Shown one piece after another: positions 35,959 to 45,372 of a stretch of 64,000 nucleotides of DNA (position 1 is its first letter; every line of letters begins with the position of its first letter). Position numbers and translations under genes: made by a program. The notes beneath the pieces were generated by a model. That model was given only the letters and a program-made list of their open reading frames with translations. It searched no databases and had not been told where the DNA came from. The stretch is taken from NCBI RefSeq assembly GCF_002836515.1, contig NZ_PJBC01000011.1:62001-126000 (forward strand), written 5' to 3'. The DNA is from Pseudomonas sp. Choline-02u-1. GTDB lineage: Bacteria > Pseudomonadota > Gammaproteobacteria > Pseudomonadales > Pseudomonadaceae.

Positions 35959-36644
35959 GTCGTCACTTCCTTCATTCGGCCGGTGGCCAGTTTGTTCTTG
36001 TTCAACCCGTTCGGCGTGAGCAGGCGCTGCAAGCCGTACAGCGCATAATCGGCCGCGATGGCGATAACACTGATGACGATCGCACCGGCCAGGAGCTGTC
36101 GAGTATCCGATTGGGCGATGCCGCGAATGATCAGGCTGCCCAGGCCGCCGGCGCCGATATAAGCCGCGATGGCAGCGATGCCAATGTTGATGACGGTCGC
36201 CATCCTCACGCCGGCCATGATCAGCGGCACCGCAACAGGTAGCTCAAGCTTGCGCAATCGTTGCCCGGTCGACATGCCCATGCCGATCGCGGCTTCGCGC
36301 AAGGCTGGATCGATGTTGGAGATCGCCGTGGTGGTGTTACGGATGATTGGCAATTGGGCGTAAAGAAACAGCGCAATGACCGCCGGCACCACGCCGATCC
36401 CGTAGCCGATCTGCGATAGCACCGGAATCATCAGCCCGAACAGCGCGGCGGAAGGAATGGTCATCAGAACTGCGGCGAAGGCCAGGACCCAACGACGTGT
36501 TCTGGGGTGTTGGGAGATGGCGACTCCCACGGGCACACCGGTCAGAATTGCCAGCCCCACCGCGATCGCCACAATGAGCAGGTGCTGGCCGAGCAGCAGA
36601 CTGATCAGCCCGCCGTTTTCCTGAATGAAACGCAAGGTTTCCAT
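35955..36644 (-). CDS. ABC permease of the betaine-type importer (first gene)
   Basis: A 229-residue permease with about 6 membrane helices. The EAA loop is at LREAAIGMGMSTGQRLRKLELP near 115-136. It is the first gene of permease - ATPase - permease - binding protein. It overlaps the ATPase as ATGA, so translation is coupled. Confidence 0.9.
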   Translation of the reverse strand: METLRFIQENGGLISLLLGQHLLIVAIAVGLAILTGVPVGVAISQHPRTRRWVLAFAAVLMTIPSAALFGLMIPVLSQIGYGIGVVPAVIALFLYAQLPIIRNTTTAISNIDPALREAAIGMGMSTGQRLRKLELPVAVPLIMAGVRMATVINIGIAAIAAYIGAGGLGSLIIRGIAQSDTRQLLAGAIVISVIAIAADYALYGLQRLLTPNGLNKNKLATGRMKEVTT

Positions 36645-36955
36645 GAGGGTTGTGCCTTCTGTACGTCATTGTTGTTTTTATTCGGCGCGCATCTGGATTG
36701 AACGCCGTGTCTGGAAAAGACCTTACCGCGCCAGTGCGGGCACTCTGAGCTGCGGGCTCGACGTTTTCTATCAAAAAATCGACGTTGCGCAGAAAACCAA
36801 ACCGCTGATCAGCGCATTGGGTTCAGGGCAACAGGCGGGTCGCGGGTGACAAACGTGTACGGTAATCCGCCTGCCAGACGGGTCATGCGTCAGCCAGGGG
36901 ATGTGCCGACTGGAGAGATTCGAAGGGTCTGGACGGATACATTCTGTAAATGAAA
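36645..36955. other. 311-bp gap upstream of the ABC operon
   Basis: No gene is supported. It should hold the ABC operon promoter and the 3' end signals of the GlxA-type regulator gene. I see a direct repeat CGACGTT (about 36758 and 36780) around an A/T-rich stretch, but no confident -35/-10 pair. Confidence 0.4.
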
Positions 36956-37951
36956 TCAGGAGTGAGCATCATCAAATTTCCGCCGCTCCTCTCCGGGGGT
37001 ACAGCCCCAGACACGACGGTAAGCAGCACCCAGATGGGATGCCGAAACGAACCCGCAGCTGTAGGCAATCGAGGCAATGGGCTGTGTACTTTCACGCAGC
37101 AATCGGCGTGCTTCGTTCAACCGCAGCTCCAGATAAAACTTTTTAGGCGTCATGCCGAAGTGCTGGTGCCACAGCCTTTCGAGTTGGCGATGGGACAGAT
37201 TGCAACGGTCGGCGATTTCTTCGATGCCGATGATGCTTTCCAGATTGTTCTCCATGAAGGCGATGGCGGCGGTCAGCCGGCGATCGTGAATGCCGAACCG
37301 CCACTGGATCGACATTCGCTGATGCTCTTCCGGCGCACGGATCCGCGCGTGGAGAAACTGTTCGGCGACACTCGCCGCAAGCTGGTTACCAAAATCGAGT
37401 GAGATCTGCGCCAGCATGAGGTCGATGGCCGCCGTCCCTCCGCCGCACGTCCAGCGGTTGTCATGGTTGACGTACAGCTCCCGGGTGACCTCGATCGTAG
37501 GAAATTCTTCGCAAAACTGACCGATGGATTCCCAGTGCAACGTACAGCGTTTGCCCTCCAGCAATCCGGCGCGGGCGAGGATGAACGTACCGGTGCTCAG
37601 TGCGCCGACAGTGACCCCGCGCGATGCGGCACGTTGCAGCAAGCGCAGCATTTTCGGTGGTTTCTGACGCTCGGTGTCCAGGCTGGCCAGGACAAATACG
37701 CGATCCAGTTCCGGCGCCTGATCAACCGCCACGGTGTGGATTTCGATGCCGCTGCTGGAGCTGACCGGTCCGCCTGACTCAGTCAGCAGTGTCCACTCAT
37801 AAAGCGTTTTGCCGGACAACCGATTGGCGGCACGCAACGGCTCGCTGGCACCCGCCAGGGCCATCATCGAGAACTGAGGAAGAATGAGCAGCCTGATTCG
37901 CTTGGTAGGACCGTTATTCCCGGACGGCGCTGAATCATTGGTGGCTGTCAT
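36956..37951 (-). CDS. GlxA-family AraC-type transcriptional regulator
   Basis: A 331-residue protein with an N-terminal DJ-1/PfpI-like sensor domain (about 18-190; LLILPQFSMMALAGASEPLRAA, GALSTGTFILARAGLLEGKR) and a C-terminal AraC DNA-binding domain (about 225-320; IGIEEIADRCNLSHRQLERLW and IASIAYSCGFVSASHLGAAYRR). Relatives in Pseudomonas (GbdR, CdhR, ArgR) control catabolism of betaine, carnitine or arginine. It lies between the ABC operon and two hydrolase genes, all on the same strand. The ATG follows AAAGGATCTGG. Confidence 0.93.
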   Translation of the reverse strand: MTATNDSAPSGNNGPTKRIRLLILPQFSMMALAGASEPLRAANRLSGKTLYEWTLLTESGGPVSSSSGIEIHTVAVDQAPELDRVFVLASLDTERQKPPKMLRLLQRAASRGVTVGALSTGTFILARAGLLEGKRCTLHWESIGQFCEEFPTIEVTRELYVNHDNRWTCGGGTAAIDLMLAQISLDFGNQLAASVAEQFLHARIRAPEEHQRMSIQWRFGIHDRRLTAAIAFMENNLESIIGIEEIADRCNLSHRQLERLWHQHFGMTPKKFYLELRLNEARRLLRESTQPIASIAYSCGFVSASHLGAAYRRVWGCTPGEERRKFDDAHS

Positions 37952-38070
37952 CGCCAGATCCTTTCAAGGGGGACCAGCCGTTCAAGCGGACGGCTTTTGA
38001 CCCGCCATGTTAGGGGCTGGGCACGCATTCAGCCAGACCGGCACACACTCCGCCATGCTGGGCAATCGCT

Positions 38071-38097
38071 GCGAGGCCTCAATACCCGAGGTCTCGC
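38071..38097 (-). terminator. Imperfect hairpin after the alpha/beta-hydrolase gene
   Basis: GCGAGGCCTC and GAGGTCTCGC (one mismatch) flank seven bases, 19 bp after the hydrolase stop. There is no T-run. Confidence 0.4.
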
Positions 38098-38115
38098 AGA
38101 AGAATGGCCAGCGGA

Positions 38116-39090
38116 TCAGCCACGCGTGCGGATGGCTTCGTCGATACTCTCGATCATCGCTTTGAACACCGGGTTGTCGGCCTGACTCTGCTGACCATGC
38201 TGCATCTTCGGAATGATGAACGCATGCGGGCCGGCATCGCCCGGATAGTTTTGATGCAGACGCACAGATTCCGATGGCATGTGCAAAGTGTTGTCGGCAC
38301 CGTGGATGATCAGCGCGGGCGGAAAGCCTGTTGCGCCTTCGATGGATTGCTCCGGGTCATATTGCACACAGGACTTGTAGGATTTCGCCGTCACCCAGGT
38401 GCAGCCCGGCCAACGGTCCGCGCCACCCGCTTCGGTATAACCGCCCAATTGCAGGTCGACATACGCCTGGGTTTCAGGATCCAGCGGGTAGTAACCGAGT
38501 CGGGTCTCACCGGTGCCGGTGTCGAACGGCGGGATCGGCGCGTCATCGGCGAGTTGCACAATGGCCGCATCGGCCGCCGCCGGGTCTGCGCGCAAGGCCT
38601 GCAAGTTGCGGATGTTGGTGTAGCTCATCGGCACCCAGAAGCGGATCTGCTCAGCGCCCGCTGCGGCGAGTTCAGCCACCGCTGCAAGGCTGGCCACCGA
38701 GCCGATCGCCCACGATGCGACCGCCGGCATCTCACCGAAATTTTCGCGCGCCCAGGCAACGGCTCCCAGCACTTCATCTTTCTGGTCTTCGAGAATGACG
38801 TTAGTGATGACCTTGTCACCTGATTCGACGGCGTTACGGATGTGCTTGTTGGAAAAGAAGCCTGCCACGTCATACGTCATGACCCGATAACCAAGGGCCG
38901 CCAAGGCGCGACCAAACAGTTGGCCGTACATCGTGACTCCACCGGTGAACCCTGAGTTGAAAATTACCGGTGGCAGTTTTTGCGAGGCAGCGTCGCGTTG
39001 TTCTGGCTGAAATACCATGCCTTTGAGGCTGAGGGTTTCATCGCCGTACTTGACGCTGAAGTTGATGTCTCTTGTTGTAATGTTCGTCAT
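38116..39090 (-). CDS. Alpha/beta hydrolase, substrate unknown
   Basis: A 324-residue alpha/beta-hydrolase-fold protein. Visible are NSGFTGGVTMYGQLFGRALAALGYRVMTYD near 40-70 (oxyanion and strand region), a nucleophile-elbow candidate SWAIGSVAS near 120-128, ALIIHGADNTLHMPSE near 268 with the late Asp, and KMQHGQQSQ near 299 with the catalytic His. The usual GxSxG is replaced by A-I-G-S-V, so the nucleophile is uncertain. I start at MTNITTRDINF (39090). It lies 37 bp after the amidohydrolase gene and probably shares its transcript. Confidence 0.82.
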   Translation of the reverse strand: MTNITTRDINFSVKYGDETLSLKGMVFQPEQRDAASQKLPPVIFNSGFTGGVTMYGQLFGRALAALGYRVMTYDVAGFFSNKHIRNAVESGDKVITNVILEDQKDEVLGAVAWARENFGEMPAVASWAIGSVASLAAVAELAAAGAEQIRFWVPMSYTNIRNLQALRADPAAADAAIVQLADDAPIPPFDTGTGETRLGYYPLDPETQAYVDLQLGGYTEAGGADRWPGCTWVTAKSYKSCVQYDPEQSIEGATGFPPALIIHGADNTLHMPSESVRLHQNYPGDAGPHAFIIPKMQHGQQSQADNPVFKAMIESIDEAIRTRG

Positions 39091-39127
39091 TTGTGAGTGA
39101 TCTCGAAGTGAGAGGTGTGGGCGTAGG

Positions 39128-40021
39128 TCAACTTGCCAACTGGCCAGACGCTCCTCGCAGAAGTTGGCTAACAGGAATTTCGCTTGCTTGGGAAACATGC
39201 CGTGCAACGGCATCTACAAAGTTGAACGCCTTGTTCGGATCGAACAGCTCGGAATAATTGGCTCCATCGTTGTCCGTTCCGACATGAGGCGCATCGGTTG
39301 CTTCCAGCAGGATCTTGTCTGCGCCGACGGCGCGGACTATTTGCGTCACGAAACGAGCGGTTTCTTCGGGGTGGCTGCTGGTTCGATAGCCGGGCCCCTT
39401 GAACCACACGTTGCCGCGCGCGCAGGCTTCAGCAAGCAGCGCGATCCAGGCAGGCTCGGCGATGCCCCGCTCACGGTGACAGGTGCCGAGGTGATCGATG
39501 ATGACCCGCACATTGCGAGGGATCTGGCGCAGTACCCGCAAATTGGTCTCGGCTTCTTTCGCGTAAATGTGCAGATGCTGGTGCGGTTGCAGGCGTTGAT
39601 AAAACGCTTGCCACTGTTGATCACTGAAGTGGAGAGGAGAAACGGTTTCCGGCCGTGCATCGTGCAAAACGATGCGGGCGCCAATTACCTGTGGGTGCGA
39701 TAGTCGTTGCCGGGTGGCGTAAGCGGGGTCTGCCTTGATCGTCCCCACTAACCTCACGCCGCCGTAGCGCTGAGGGTTGGCCGCCTGAAGACTCTTGAGT
39801 TCGTCAAACGAGGCAAATACGTTTTCCGAGTCCGGCAAAATACTTAGATGAACGTTGTTGATCAGCGTCGGAGCAATACCGGCATCGATCAAGTTATCCA
39901 GATAAACCGTCAGCGAGTGCGGCGCGGGTAATGCATAGGGCAGTGCAGCAGATACTCGAAGCAGGTCTTGCGAAGTAAAAAAATGAACGTGACAGTCTGT
40001 TCTTTCAATCAACAGCAACAT
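39128..40021 (-). CDS. Amidohydrolase-2-type TIM-barrel metal-dependent hydrolase
   Basis: A 297-residue protein related to the ACMSD/lactonase amidohydrolases. It has the N-terminal metal motif DCHVHFF, a mid-protein His (LHIYAKEAETN), RVIIDHLGTCHRE near 178 and the late Asp in LLEATDAPHVG near 242. I choose the ATG at 40021 because AGGAA lies about 10 bases before it; an ATG 18 bases upstream has no ribosome-binding site. The paired alpha/beta hydrolase and nearby GlxA-type regulator suggest a small catabolic unit; substrate unknown. Confidence 0.8.
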   Translation of the reverse strand: MLLLIERTDCHVHFFTSQDLLRVSAALPYALPAPHSLTVYLDNLIDAGIAPTLINNVHLSILPDSENVFASFDELKSLQAANPQRYGGVRLVGTIKADPAYATRQRLSHPQVIGARIVLHDARPETVSPLHFSDQQWQAFYQRLQPHQHLHIYAKEAETNLRVLRQIPRNVRVIIDHLGTCHRERGIAEPAWIALLAEACARGNVWFKGPGYRTSSHPEETARFVTQIVRAVGADKILLEATDAPHVGTDNDGANYSELFDPNKAFNFVDAVARHVSQASEIPVSQLLRGASGQLAS

Positions 40022-40421
40022 GATTTTTGTTTCCTGCATTTGTGCGAAAACAATAATCGTCGTCAGGCACTCGTCGCTCCCGCCAACTCGACGTGTAGTA
40101 TCAAAATTTCGCCATGCGCGATTTTGTGAGCAAAGATGTTCTGAAAATCATCGCTTGGTTTTGCAGGCATTGAAGCCTGTGGCAGTAACTGGGCAACGGC
40201 CCGTCAGAAAGCATGGCGAAAAATTGATGCGCCTGTTTCGACGTGAATTTTTCTTCACCGCGCCCCGCCCCGCGAACCGATAAAATCCCCCCGCTCATTC
40301 AAGAAACTACGGTTCGCCCGCGCTCCTAGCGGGCTTTTTTTCGTCCTTGATTTCTCCGCACCTTGCCCCTCCCCAGCATATACGCGACCCTGCCTGCAGA
40401 ACCCTCGCCAAGGAGCGCTCG
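40022..40421. other. 400-bp divergent gap before rimJ
   Basis: No protein gene is supported. The gap contains a strong plus-strand terminator at 40315-40341 that does not follow any plus-strand gene. A GATAAAAT stretch near 40279-40286 could be a -10, so a short RNA is possible (see findings). Confidence 0.45.
40315..40341 (+). terminator. Orphan intrinsic terminator upstream of rimJ
   Basis: GCCCGC-GCTCCTA-GCGGGC is followed by seven T residues on the plus strand. The nearest upstream plus-strand gene is in the post-ssrA cluster about 7 kb away. Confidence 0.75.
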
Positions 40422-41009
40422 ATGCCGCTGTTATCCCTGCCCTGCCCGCGCCTCACGCTGGCGATCCTGTCCCCCGGTCAGGCCAAGCTCGAAAGCGCGT
40501 TCTACCAGCGCAACCAGCGGCACCTGGCCCCTTGGTCGCCCATCCGCACCACCGATTACTTCTCCACCGCGAACATCCGCCGTCGCCTCGAGATCCAGGC
40601 CAGCGCCTTCGAAGCAGGCCTGGCGATGCATTTCGCGCTGCTGTCGCCAGATGGTCAGCAAATGATCGGGGCCTGCAATTTCAGCGGCATCATTCGCGGG
40701 GCGTTTCAGGCGTGTTATCTGGGTTATCACATTGATGAAGCGCATCAGGGTCAGGGTTTGATGCAGGAGGCGCTGGAGGCGGGGATTGGTTATATGTTCG
40801 ATACGCAGAATCTGCATCGGATCATGGCCAATTACATTCCTGGCAATGAGCGCAGTGCGCGCTTGCTTGAGCGTTTGGGCTTTGAGCGCGAGGGCTATGC
40901 GAAGGCGTATCTGAATATCGCCGGGCGCTGGCAGGACCATGTGCTGACGGCGCTGGTCAATCCCGGGTTCGAGGCGCCGGATCAGCGTTGGTCGCGGCGT
41001 CTGGGCTGA
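40422..41009 (+). CDS. rimJ: GNAT acetyltransferase RimJ-like (ribosomal protein S5 N-acetyltransferase)
   Basis: A 195-residue GNAT enzyme of the RimJ/RimL group. The acetyl-CoA site is GYHIDEAHQGQGLMQEALEAGI near 105-126; IPGNERSARLLERLGFEREG near 144-163 is the typical motif B region. The ATG at 40422 follows AAGGAGCG. Assignment to RimJ rather than RimL or another member is by overall pattern. It stands alone on the plus strand before the chemoreceptor gene. Confidence 0.85.
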   Translation: MPLLSLPCPRLTLAILSPGQAKLESAFYQRNQRHLAPWSPIRTTDYFSTANIRRRLEIQASAFEAGLAMHFALLSPDGQQMIGACNFSGIIRGAFQACYLGYHIDEAHQGQGLMQEALEAGIGYMFDTQNLHRIMANYIPGNERSARLLERLGFEREGYAKAYLNIAGRWQDHVLTALVNPGFEAPDQRWSRRLG

Positions 41010-41154
41010 GGCGTTCCAAACCATCTGACAAAATCCTTTCAGCTCTCGGGTTTGCGGCCGATACAGACCTGCTAACACCCCTGCTGGCTCAAAAGAACAA
41101 CAATCTTCCAGCCTAACTGACGACCAAGAAACCCAACGTTTCTGGAGGATTTGC

Positions 41155-43074
41155 ATGAATAGCTGGTTCGGTAACATCAGCGTGAACATGAAACTCGGCC
41201 TGGGCTTCGGCCTCGTGCTGGCCCTGACCTGCATTCTGGCGCTGACCGGCTGGACCAGCCTCGGCGGCCTGATCGACCGCAGCAACTGGATGAGCGACAT
41301 CACCCAGCTCAACGCCGGCCTGACCAAATTGCGCGTGGTGCGCCTGCAATACATGCTGACCAACGGCGACGAAACCGCCGCACAGAATGTGCAGACCACC
41401 CTTGAAAGTTTCGCCGCACAGCAGCAGGCGCTGATCAGCAAATTCAAGAGTCCTGAGAACGTCGCACTGCTCAAGCAGCAAGCGGCAACCATCGCTGAAT
41501 ACCAGACCTCGCTGAACAAAATGCGCAACGCCTATCGCACCGGCAACAGCGCCCGCGACACCATGAGCGCCAACGCCCAGACCGCGTACAACCTGATCGA
41601 GTCGATCAGCCAGCGCGTGCAGCAGATGGAGTTGAGCGATCAGCGTTTCGAGCAGTTCCAGGCGGTTACTGCGGCGAAGGAAGCGTTCATCCTCGCGCGC
41701 TATGAAGTGCGTGGTTACACCGCGACCAGCAACGCCGAGACCGAGCAGAAAGCCGTCGGCCAGATCGATGCGGCCATCGCCAGCCTCAAGCCACTGAATG
41801 CGCAATTTGCCGCGACTCAACAGGACGCCTTGCGTCAACTGGAAACCGCGCTGACCAGCTATCGCAGTGCGTTGATGGCGTACAAGAACGCCAATGCCGA
41901 TGCCGTGCAGGCGCGCAAGGAAATGACCGATCAGGGCACCACCATCGTCGCCCTGAGCGAGCAGCTGTACCAGATTCAGCTTGATCGCCGTGACGCCGAA
42001 AGTGCTCAGGCGCGCACCTTTCAGTTGATCAGCACGTTGCTGGCGCTGCTGGTTGGCGTGATTGCGGCGGTGATCATCACCCGTCAGATCACCCGCCCGC
42101 TGCAGGAAACTCTCGCCGTGGTCGAGCGCATCGCCAGCGGTGACCTGACTCAGAATGTCACCGTCACTCGCCGCGACGAACTCGGCGTGTTGCAGCAAGG
42201 CATTGCGCGCATGGGCGTGACCCTGCGTGACTTGATCAGCGGTATCCGCGACGGCGTCACCCAGATCGCCAGTGCCGCCGAAGAACTCTCGGCGGTGACC
42301 GAGCAGACCAGCGCCGGCGTTAACAGTCAGAAAGTCGAGACCGATCAGGTCGCCACTGCCATGCACGAAATGACTGCCACCGTGCAGGAAGTTGCGCGCA
42401 ATGCCGAAGAAGCATCGCAAGCCGCCGCTGCGGCGGACGGCGAAGCCCGTGAAGGCGACAAGGTTGTAAACGAAGCCATCGCGCAGATCGAACGTCTGGC
42501 CAGCGAAGTGGTGCGTTCGACCGAAGCGATGAGCGTGTTGCAACAGGAAAGCGACAAGATCGGCAGCGTTATGGACGTGATCAAGGCTGTCGCCGAACAG
42601 ACCAACCTGCTCGCGCTCAACGCCGCGATCGAAGCAGCGCGTGCCGGTGAAGCCGGGCGTGGGTTCGCCGTGGTTGCAGATGAAGTGCGCGGTTTGGCTC
42701 AACGCACGCAGAAATCCACCGAGGAAATCGAAGGTCTGGTCGCCGGTCTGCAGAACGGCACCCAGCAGGTTTCTGCAGTGATGAACAACAGCCGCGCGCT
42801 GACCGACAGCAGTGTCGCCCTGACGCGCAAGGCCGGCGCCTCGCTGGAAAACATCACCCGCACGGTGTCGAACATCCAGTCGATGAACCAGCAGATCGCC
42901 GCCGCCGCCGAACAGCAAAGCGCCGTGGCCGAAGAGATCAGCCGCAGCATCATCAACGTGCGCGACGTGTCCGAGCAGACCGCCGCAGCGAGTGATGAGA
43001 CGGCCGCGTCGAGTGTTGAACTGGCGCGTCTGGGTGGTCAGTTGCAGCAAATGGTCAGCCACTTCCGCGTTTGA
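41155..43074 (+). CDS. Methyl-accepting chemotaxis protein with large helical sensor domain (HBM type)
   Basis: A 639-residue chemoreceptor. TM1 is near residues 12-32. A long helical periplasmic domain of about 250 residues (33-287) has the length of the bimodular HBM domain known for organic-acid receptors such as McpS. TM2 is near 288-310 and HAMP near 311-365. The signalling domain ends with the hairpin tip [32 protein letters not shown] near 481-512. There is no C-terminal CheR-binding pentapeptide. The ATG follows CTGGAGGA. Ligand not determined by sequence. Confidence 0.93.
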   Translation: MNSWFGNISVNMKLGLGFGLVLALTCILALTGWTSLGGLIDRSNWMSDITQLNAGLTKLRVVRLQYMLTNGDETAAQNVQTTLESFAAQQQALISKFKSPENVALLKQQAATIAEYQTSLNKMRNAYRTGNSARDTMSANAQTAYNLIESISQRVQQMELSDQRFEQFQAVTAAKEAFILARYEVRGYTATSNAETEQKAVGQIDAAIASLKPLNAQFAATQQDALRQLETALTSYRSALMAYKNANADAVQARKEMTDQGTTIVALSEQLYQIQLDRRDAESAQARTFQLISTLLALLVGVIAAVIITRQITRPLQETLAVVERIASGDLTQNVTVTRRDELGVLQQGIARMGVTLRDLISGIRDGVTQIASAAEELSAVTEQTSAGVNSQKVETDQVATAMHEMTATVQEVARNAEEASQAAAAADGEAREGDKVVNEAIAQIERLASEVVRSTEAMSVLQQESDKIGSVMDVIKAVAEQTNLLALNAAIEAARAGEAGRGFAVVADEVRGLAQRTQKSTEEIEGLVAGLQNGTQQVSAVMNNSRALTDSSVALTRKAGASLENITRTVSNIQSMNQQIAAAAEQQSAVAEEISRSIINVRDVSEQTAAASDETAASSVELARLGGQLQQMVSHFRV

Positions 43075-43140
43075 TTTCGTCTTGCGCTGAGACTTGCCCG
43101 CAATTGCGGTGGGTCAATCAAAACCACTTTGGCTGACCCA

Positions 43141-43750
43141 CCGCCTTCGCGAGCAAGCCCGCTCCCACAATGGATCTGTGTGCCCCGCTGGATTTCGATC
43201 CCGCCGCAAATCCCTGTGGGAGCGGGCTTGCTCGCGAAGGCGGCGGGTCAAAAAAATCGTCGCCGACTGATGCTCGCGAAAGCGGCGGGTCAAAAAAATC
43301 ATTGCTGACTGACACTCCGCCTTCGCGGGCAAGCCCGCTCCCACAATGGATCTGTGTGCCACGCTGGATCTCGATCCCGCCGCAAATCCCTGTGGGAGCG
43401 GGCTTGCTCGCGAAGGCGGCGGGTCAAAAAAATCGTCGCTGACTGACACTCAGCATTCGCAGGCAAGCCCGCTCCCACAACTGATTTGTGCGCCACGCTG
43501 GATCTCGATCCCGCCGCAAAATCCCCGTGGGAGCGGGCTTGCTCGCGAAAGCGGCGGGTCAAAAAAATCATTGCTGACTGACACTCCGCCTTCGCGGGCA
43601 AGCCCGCTCCCACAATGGATCTGTGTGCCACGCTGGATTTCGATCCCGCCGCAAAATCCCTGTGGGAGCGGGCTTGCTCGCGAAAGCGGCGGGTCAAAAA
43701 AATCGTCGCCGACTGATGCTCAGCATTCGCGGGCAAGCCCGCTCCCACAC
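43141..43750. repeat. Tandem array of REP doublets (REPIN-like), about 134-bp period
   Basis: The core GCGAGCAAGCCCGCTCCCAC and its inverted partner GTGGGAGCGGGCTTGCTCGC form doublets at about 43148-43236, 43324-43412, 43458-43547 and 43592-43682, plus a final half copy at 43727-43749. Left cores of the last four are spaced 134 bp. The first interval is 176 bp because a 42-bp partial unit is inserted. Spacers containing CGGCGGGTCAAAAAAATC repeat too, so whole units were duplicated. ORFs crossing it are artefacts. Nothing else is visible in the 747-bp gap 43075-43821. Confidence 0.93.
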
Positions 43751-43821
43751 TGGTTTTTTGTCGCGGCCCGGATTCTGAGCACACCACCAAACGCTCCCCA
43801 CAGGAATCTGTGGTGTCAGCA

Positions 43822-45372
43822 CTATTCGGGATACCCGGTGATTTTGCGGATGCTTTGGTACAGCGGTTTGAGCTGGCGATACATCCGCAGATACACCTCT
43901 GTGTACAACCGCTCATAAACCTTCTGAGCTTCAGGCTGCGGTGTAAACACCGCTCCAACCCGGGTCATCGCCGCCATGGCCGATGGGTAATCCCTGTGTA
44001 ATCCCAACCCCACCGCGCAACAGATCGCCGCCCCCAACCCGGACGCTTCATACACATGCGGGCGCTCTGCAGGCAGGCCGAAGATGTTGGCGGTCAGTTG
44101 CATGGCGGCGTCGCTTTGTGAGCCGCCGCCGGCGACGCGCAGGCGTTTGATCGAGACCTTTGAGCGGCGCTCGATCTTTTCCATGCCCTGGCGCAGCGCG
44201 TAGGCCAGGCCTTCGAGAATCGCCCGGTAGATGTGCGCGCGGGTGTGCACGTCGCCGAAGCCGATCATTGCGCCTTTGGCTTCCACGCCCGGTTCGCGAA
44301 TGCCCGGTGACCAGTAGGGTTGCAGCATCAATCCCATCGAGCCGGGTGGCACCGCCTCGACCAGTGCGTCGAACAGTTGCTCCGGCTCGATCCCCTGCGC
44401 TTTTGCCTGCTGCATTTCGCGCAGGCCGAACTCGTTCTTGAACCAGCTGACCATCCAGTAGCCGCGATAGATCATCACCTCGCAGTTGTACTGATCGGGC
44501 ACGGCCGAGGGGTACGGTGGGATCAGCGGGACGATTTCCAGGTAGCGTGAGCGGGTGCTGGTGATGGTCGCGGTGGTGCCGTAGGACAGGCACACGGTGC
44601 TCGCATCGACCACGCCGGCGCCGATCACTTCGCAAGCCTTGTCGGCGCCTGCGGCAATCAACGGCAGGCCTTCGGGAATGCCCGTGTGGCGGGCGGCCTC
44701 AGTCGTGATGTAGCCGAGGGTTTCGCCGGGTTTGTGCAGGGTCGGCAACTGCTCGGGGCACACCGCCAGTGCCTGCCATTTCCAGTCACGCGGGGCCGCC
44801 CATTTCAGCCGTTTGAAGTCAAAGGGCAGATAGCCGACGCAACAGCCGACCGAGTCGACGAAACGCCCGCACAGGCGATGAGTAAGAAAGCCCGAGAGCA
44901 GTAGAACTTTGTCGGTCGCCGCCCACACGTCAGGTTGATGCCGGGCGATCCAGTTGGCCTCGGCCTGGGCGCGAAAATAATCCACCGTCGCCCGGGCACC
45001 GACCAATTTGAACAGCCAGCCCCACGGTCCCTTGATGCCGCCCTTAACTTGAGTCTGGCGTTGATCGAGCCAGACAATTGCCGGGCGCAGCGGTTTGCCC
45101 TCAGCATCAACATTGATCATCGTGCCACGCTGGGTGGTCAGGGACACGCCGGCAATCTGCGTGCGGTCGATGCCGGTCTGCTGCCAGAGTTGCTGACAGG
45201 CCTCGCCGAGTTTCGCCCAGTAATATTCCGGATCCTGCTCGGCCCAACCGGGTTGCGTCGAGTAGTACGCCTGCAGACCGACTTTGCCTTTGCCGAGCAA
45301 GTTGCCCTGCAGATCGAAGAGCAATGCACGCACGCTCTGGGTACCGTTGTCGATCGCCAATAGGTATTTCAT
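43822..45372 (-). CDS. FGGY-family carbohydrate kinase
   Basis: A 516-residue sugar or polyol kinase. The N-terminal phosphate motif is [18 protein letters not shown] at about 3-20. The family's substrate Asp region is AIVWLDQRQ near 97-105, and the C-terminal ATP motif is [24 protein letters not shown] near 410. I start at the ATG at 45372, which overlaps the GlpD-like stop as ATGA. It is the third gene of an AGPS-like / GlpD-like / kinase operon, so a glycerol-like or other polyol substrate is likely but unproven. Confidence 0.92.
   Translation of the reverse strand: MKYLLAIDNGTQSVRALLFDLQGNLLGKGKVGLQAYYSTQPGWAEQDPEYYWAKLGEACQQLWQQTGIDRTQIAGVSLTTQRGTMINVDAEGKPLRPAIVWLDQRQTQVKGGIKGPWGWLFKLVGARATVDYFRAQAEANWIARHQPDVWAATDKVLLLSGFLTHRLCGRFVDSVGCCVGYLPFDFKRLKWAAPRDWKWQALAVCPEQLPTLHKPGETLGYITTEAARHTGIPEGLPLIAAGADKACEVIGAGVVDASTVCLSYGTTATITSTRSRYLEIVPLIPPYPSAVPDQYNCEVMIYRGYWMVSWFKNEFGLREMQQAKAQGIEPEQLFDALVEAVPPGSMGLMLQPYWSPGIREPGVEAKGAMIGFGDVHTRAHIYRAILEGLAYALRQGMEKIERRSKVSIKRLRVAGGGSQSDAAMQLTANIFGLPAERPHVYEASGLGAAICCAVGLGLHRDYPSAMAAMTRVGAVFTPQPEAQKVYERLYTEVYLRMYRQLKPLYQSIRKITGYPE

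Noticed and set aside
41113..43062. Long minus-strand ORF opposite the chemoreceptor
   Set aside because: The plus strand encodes an unmistakable chemoreceptor with HAMP and signalling hairpin.
43141..43750. CRISPR array
   Set aside because: The regular repeats are palindromic REP doublets with near-identical spacers and a 134-bp period; no cas genes are present.
43299..43958. ORFs across the REP array on both strands
   Set aside because: They translate repeated REP units and have no independent start signals; repeats explain them fully.
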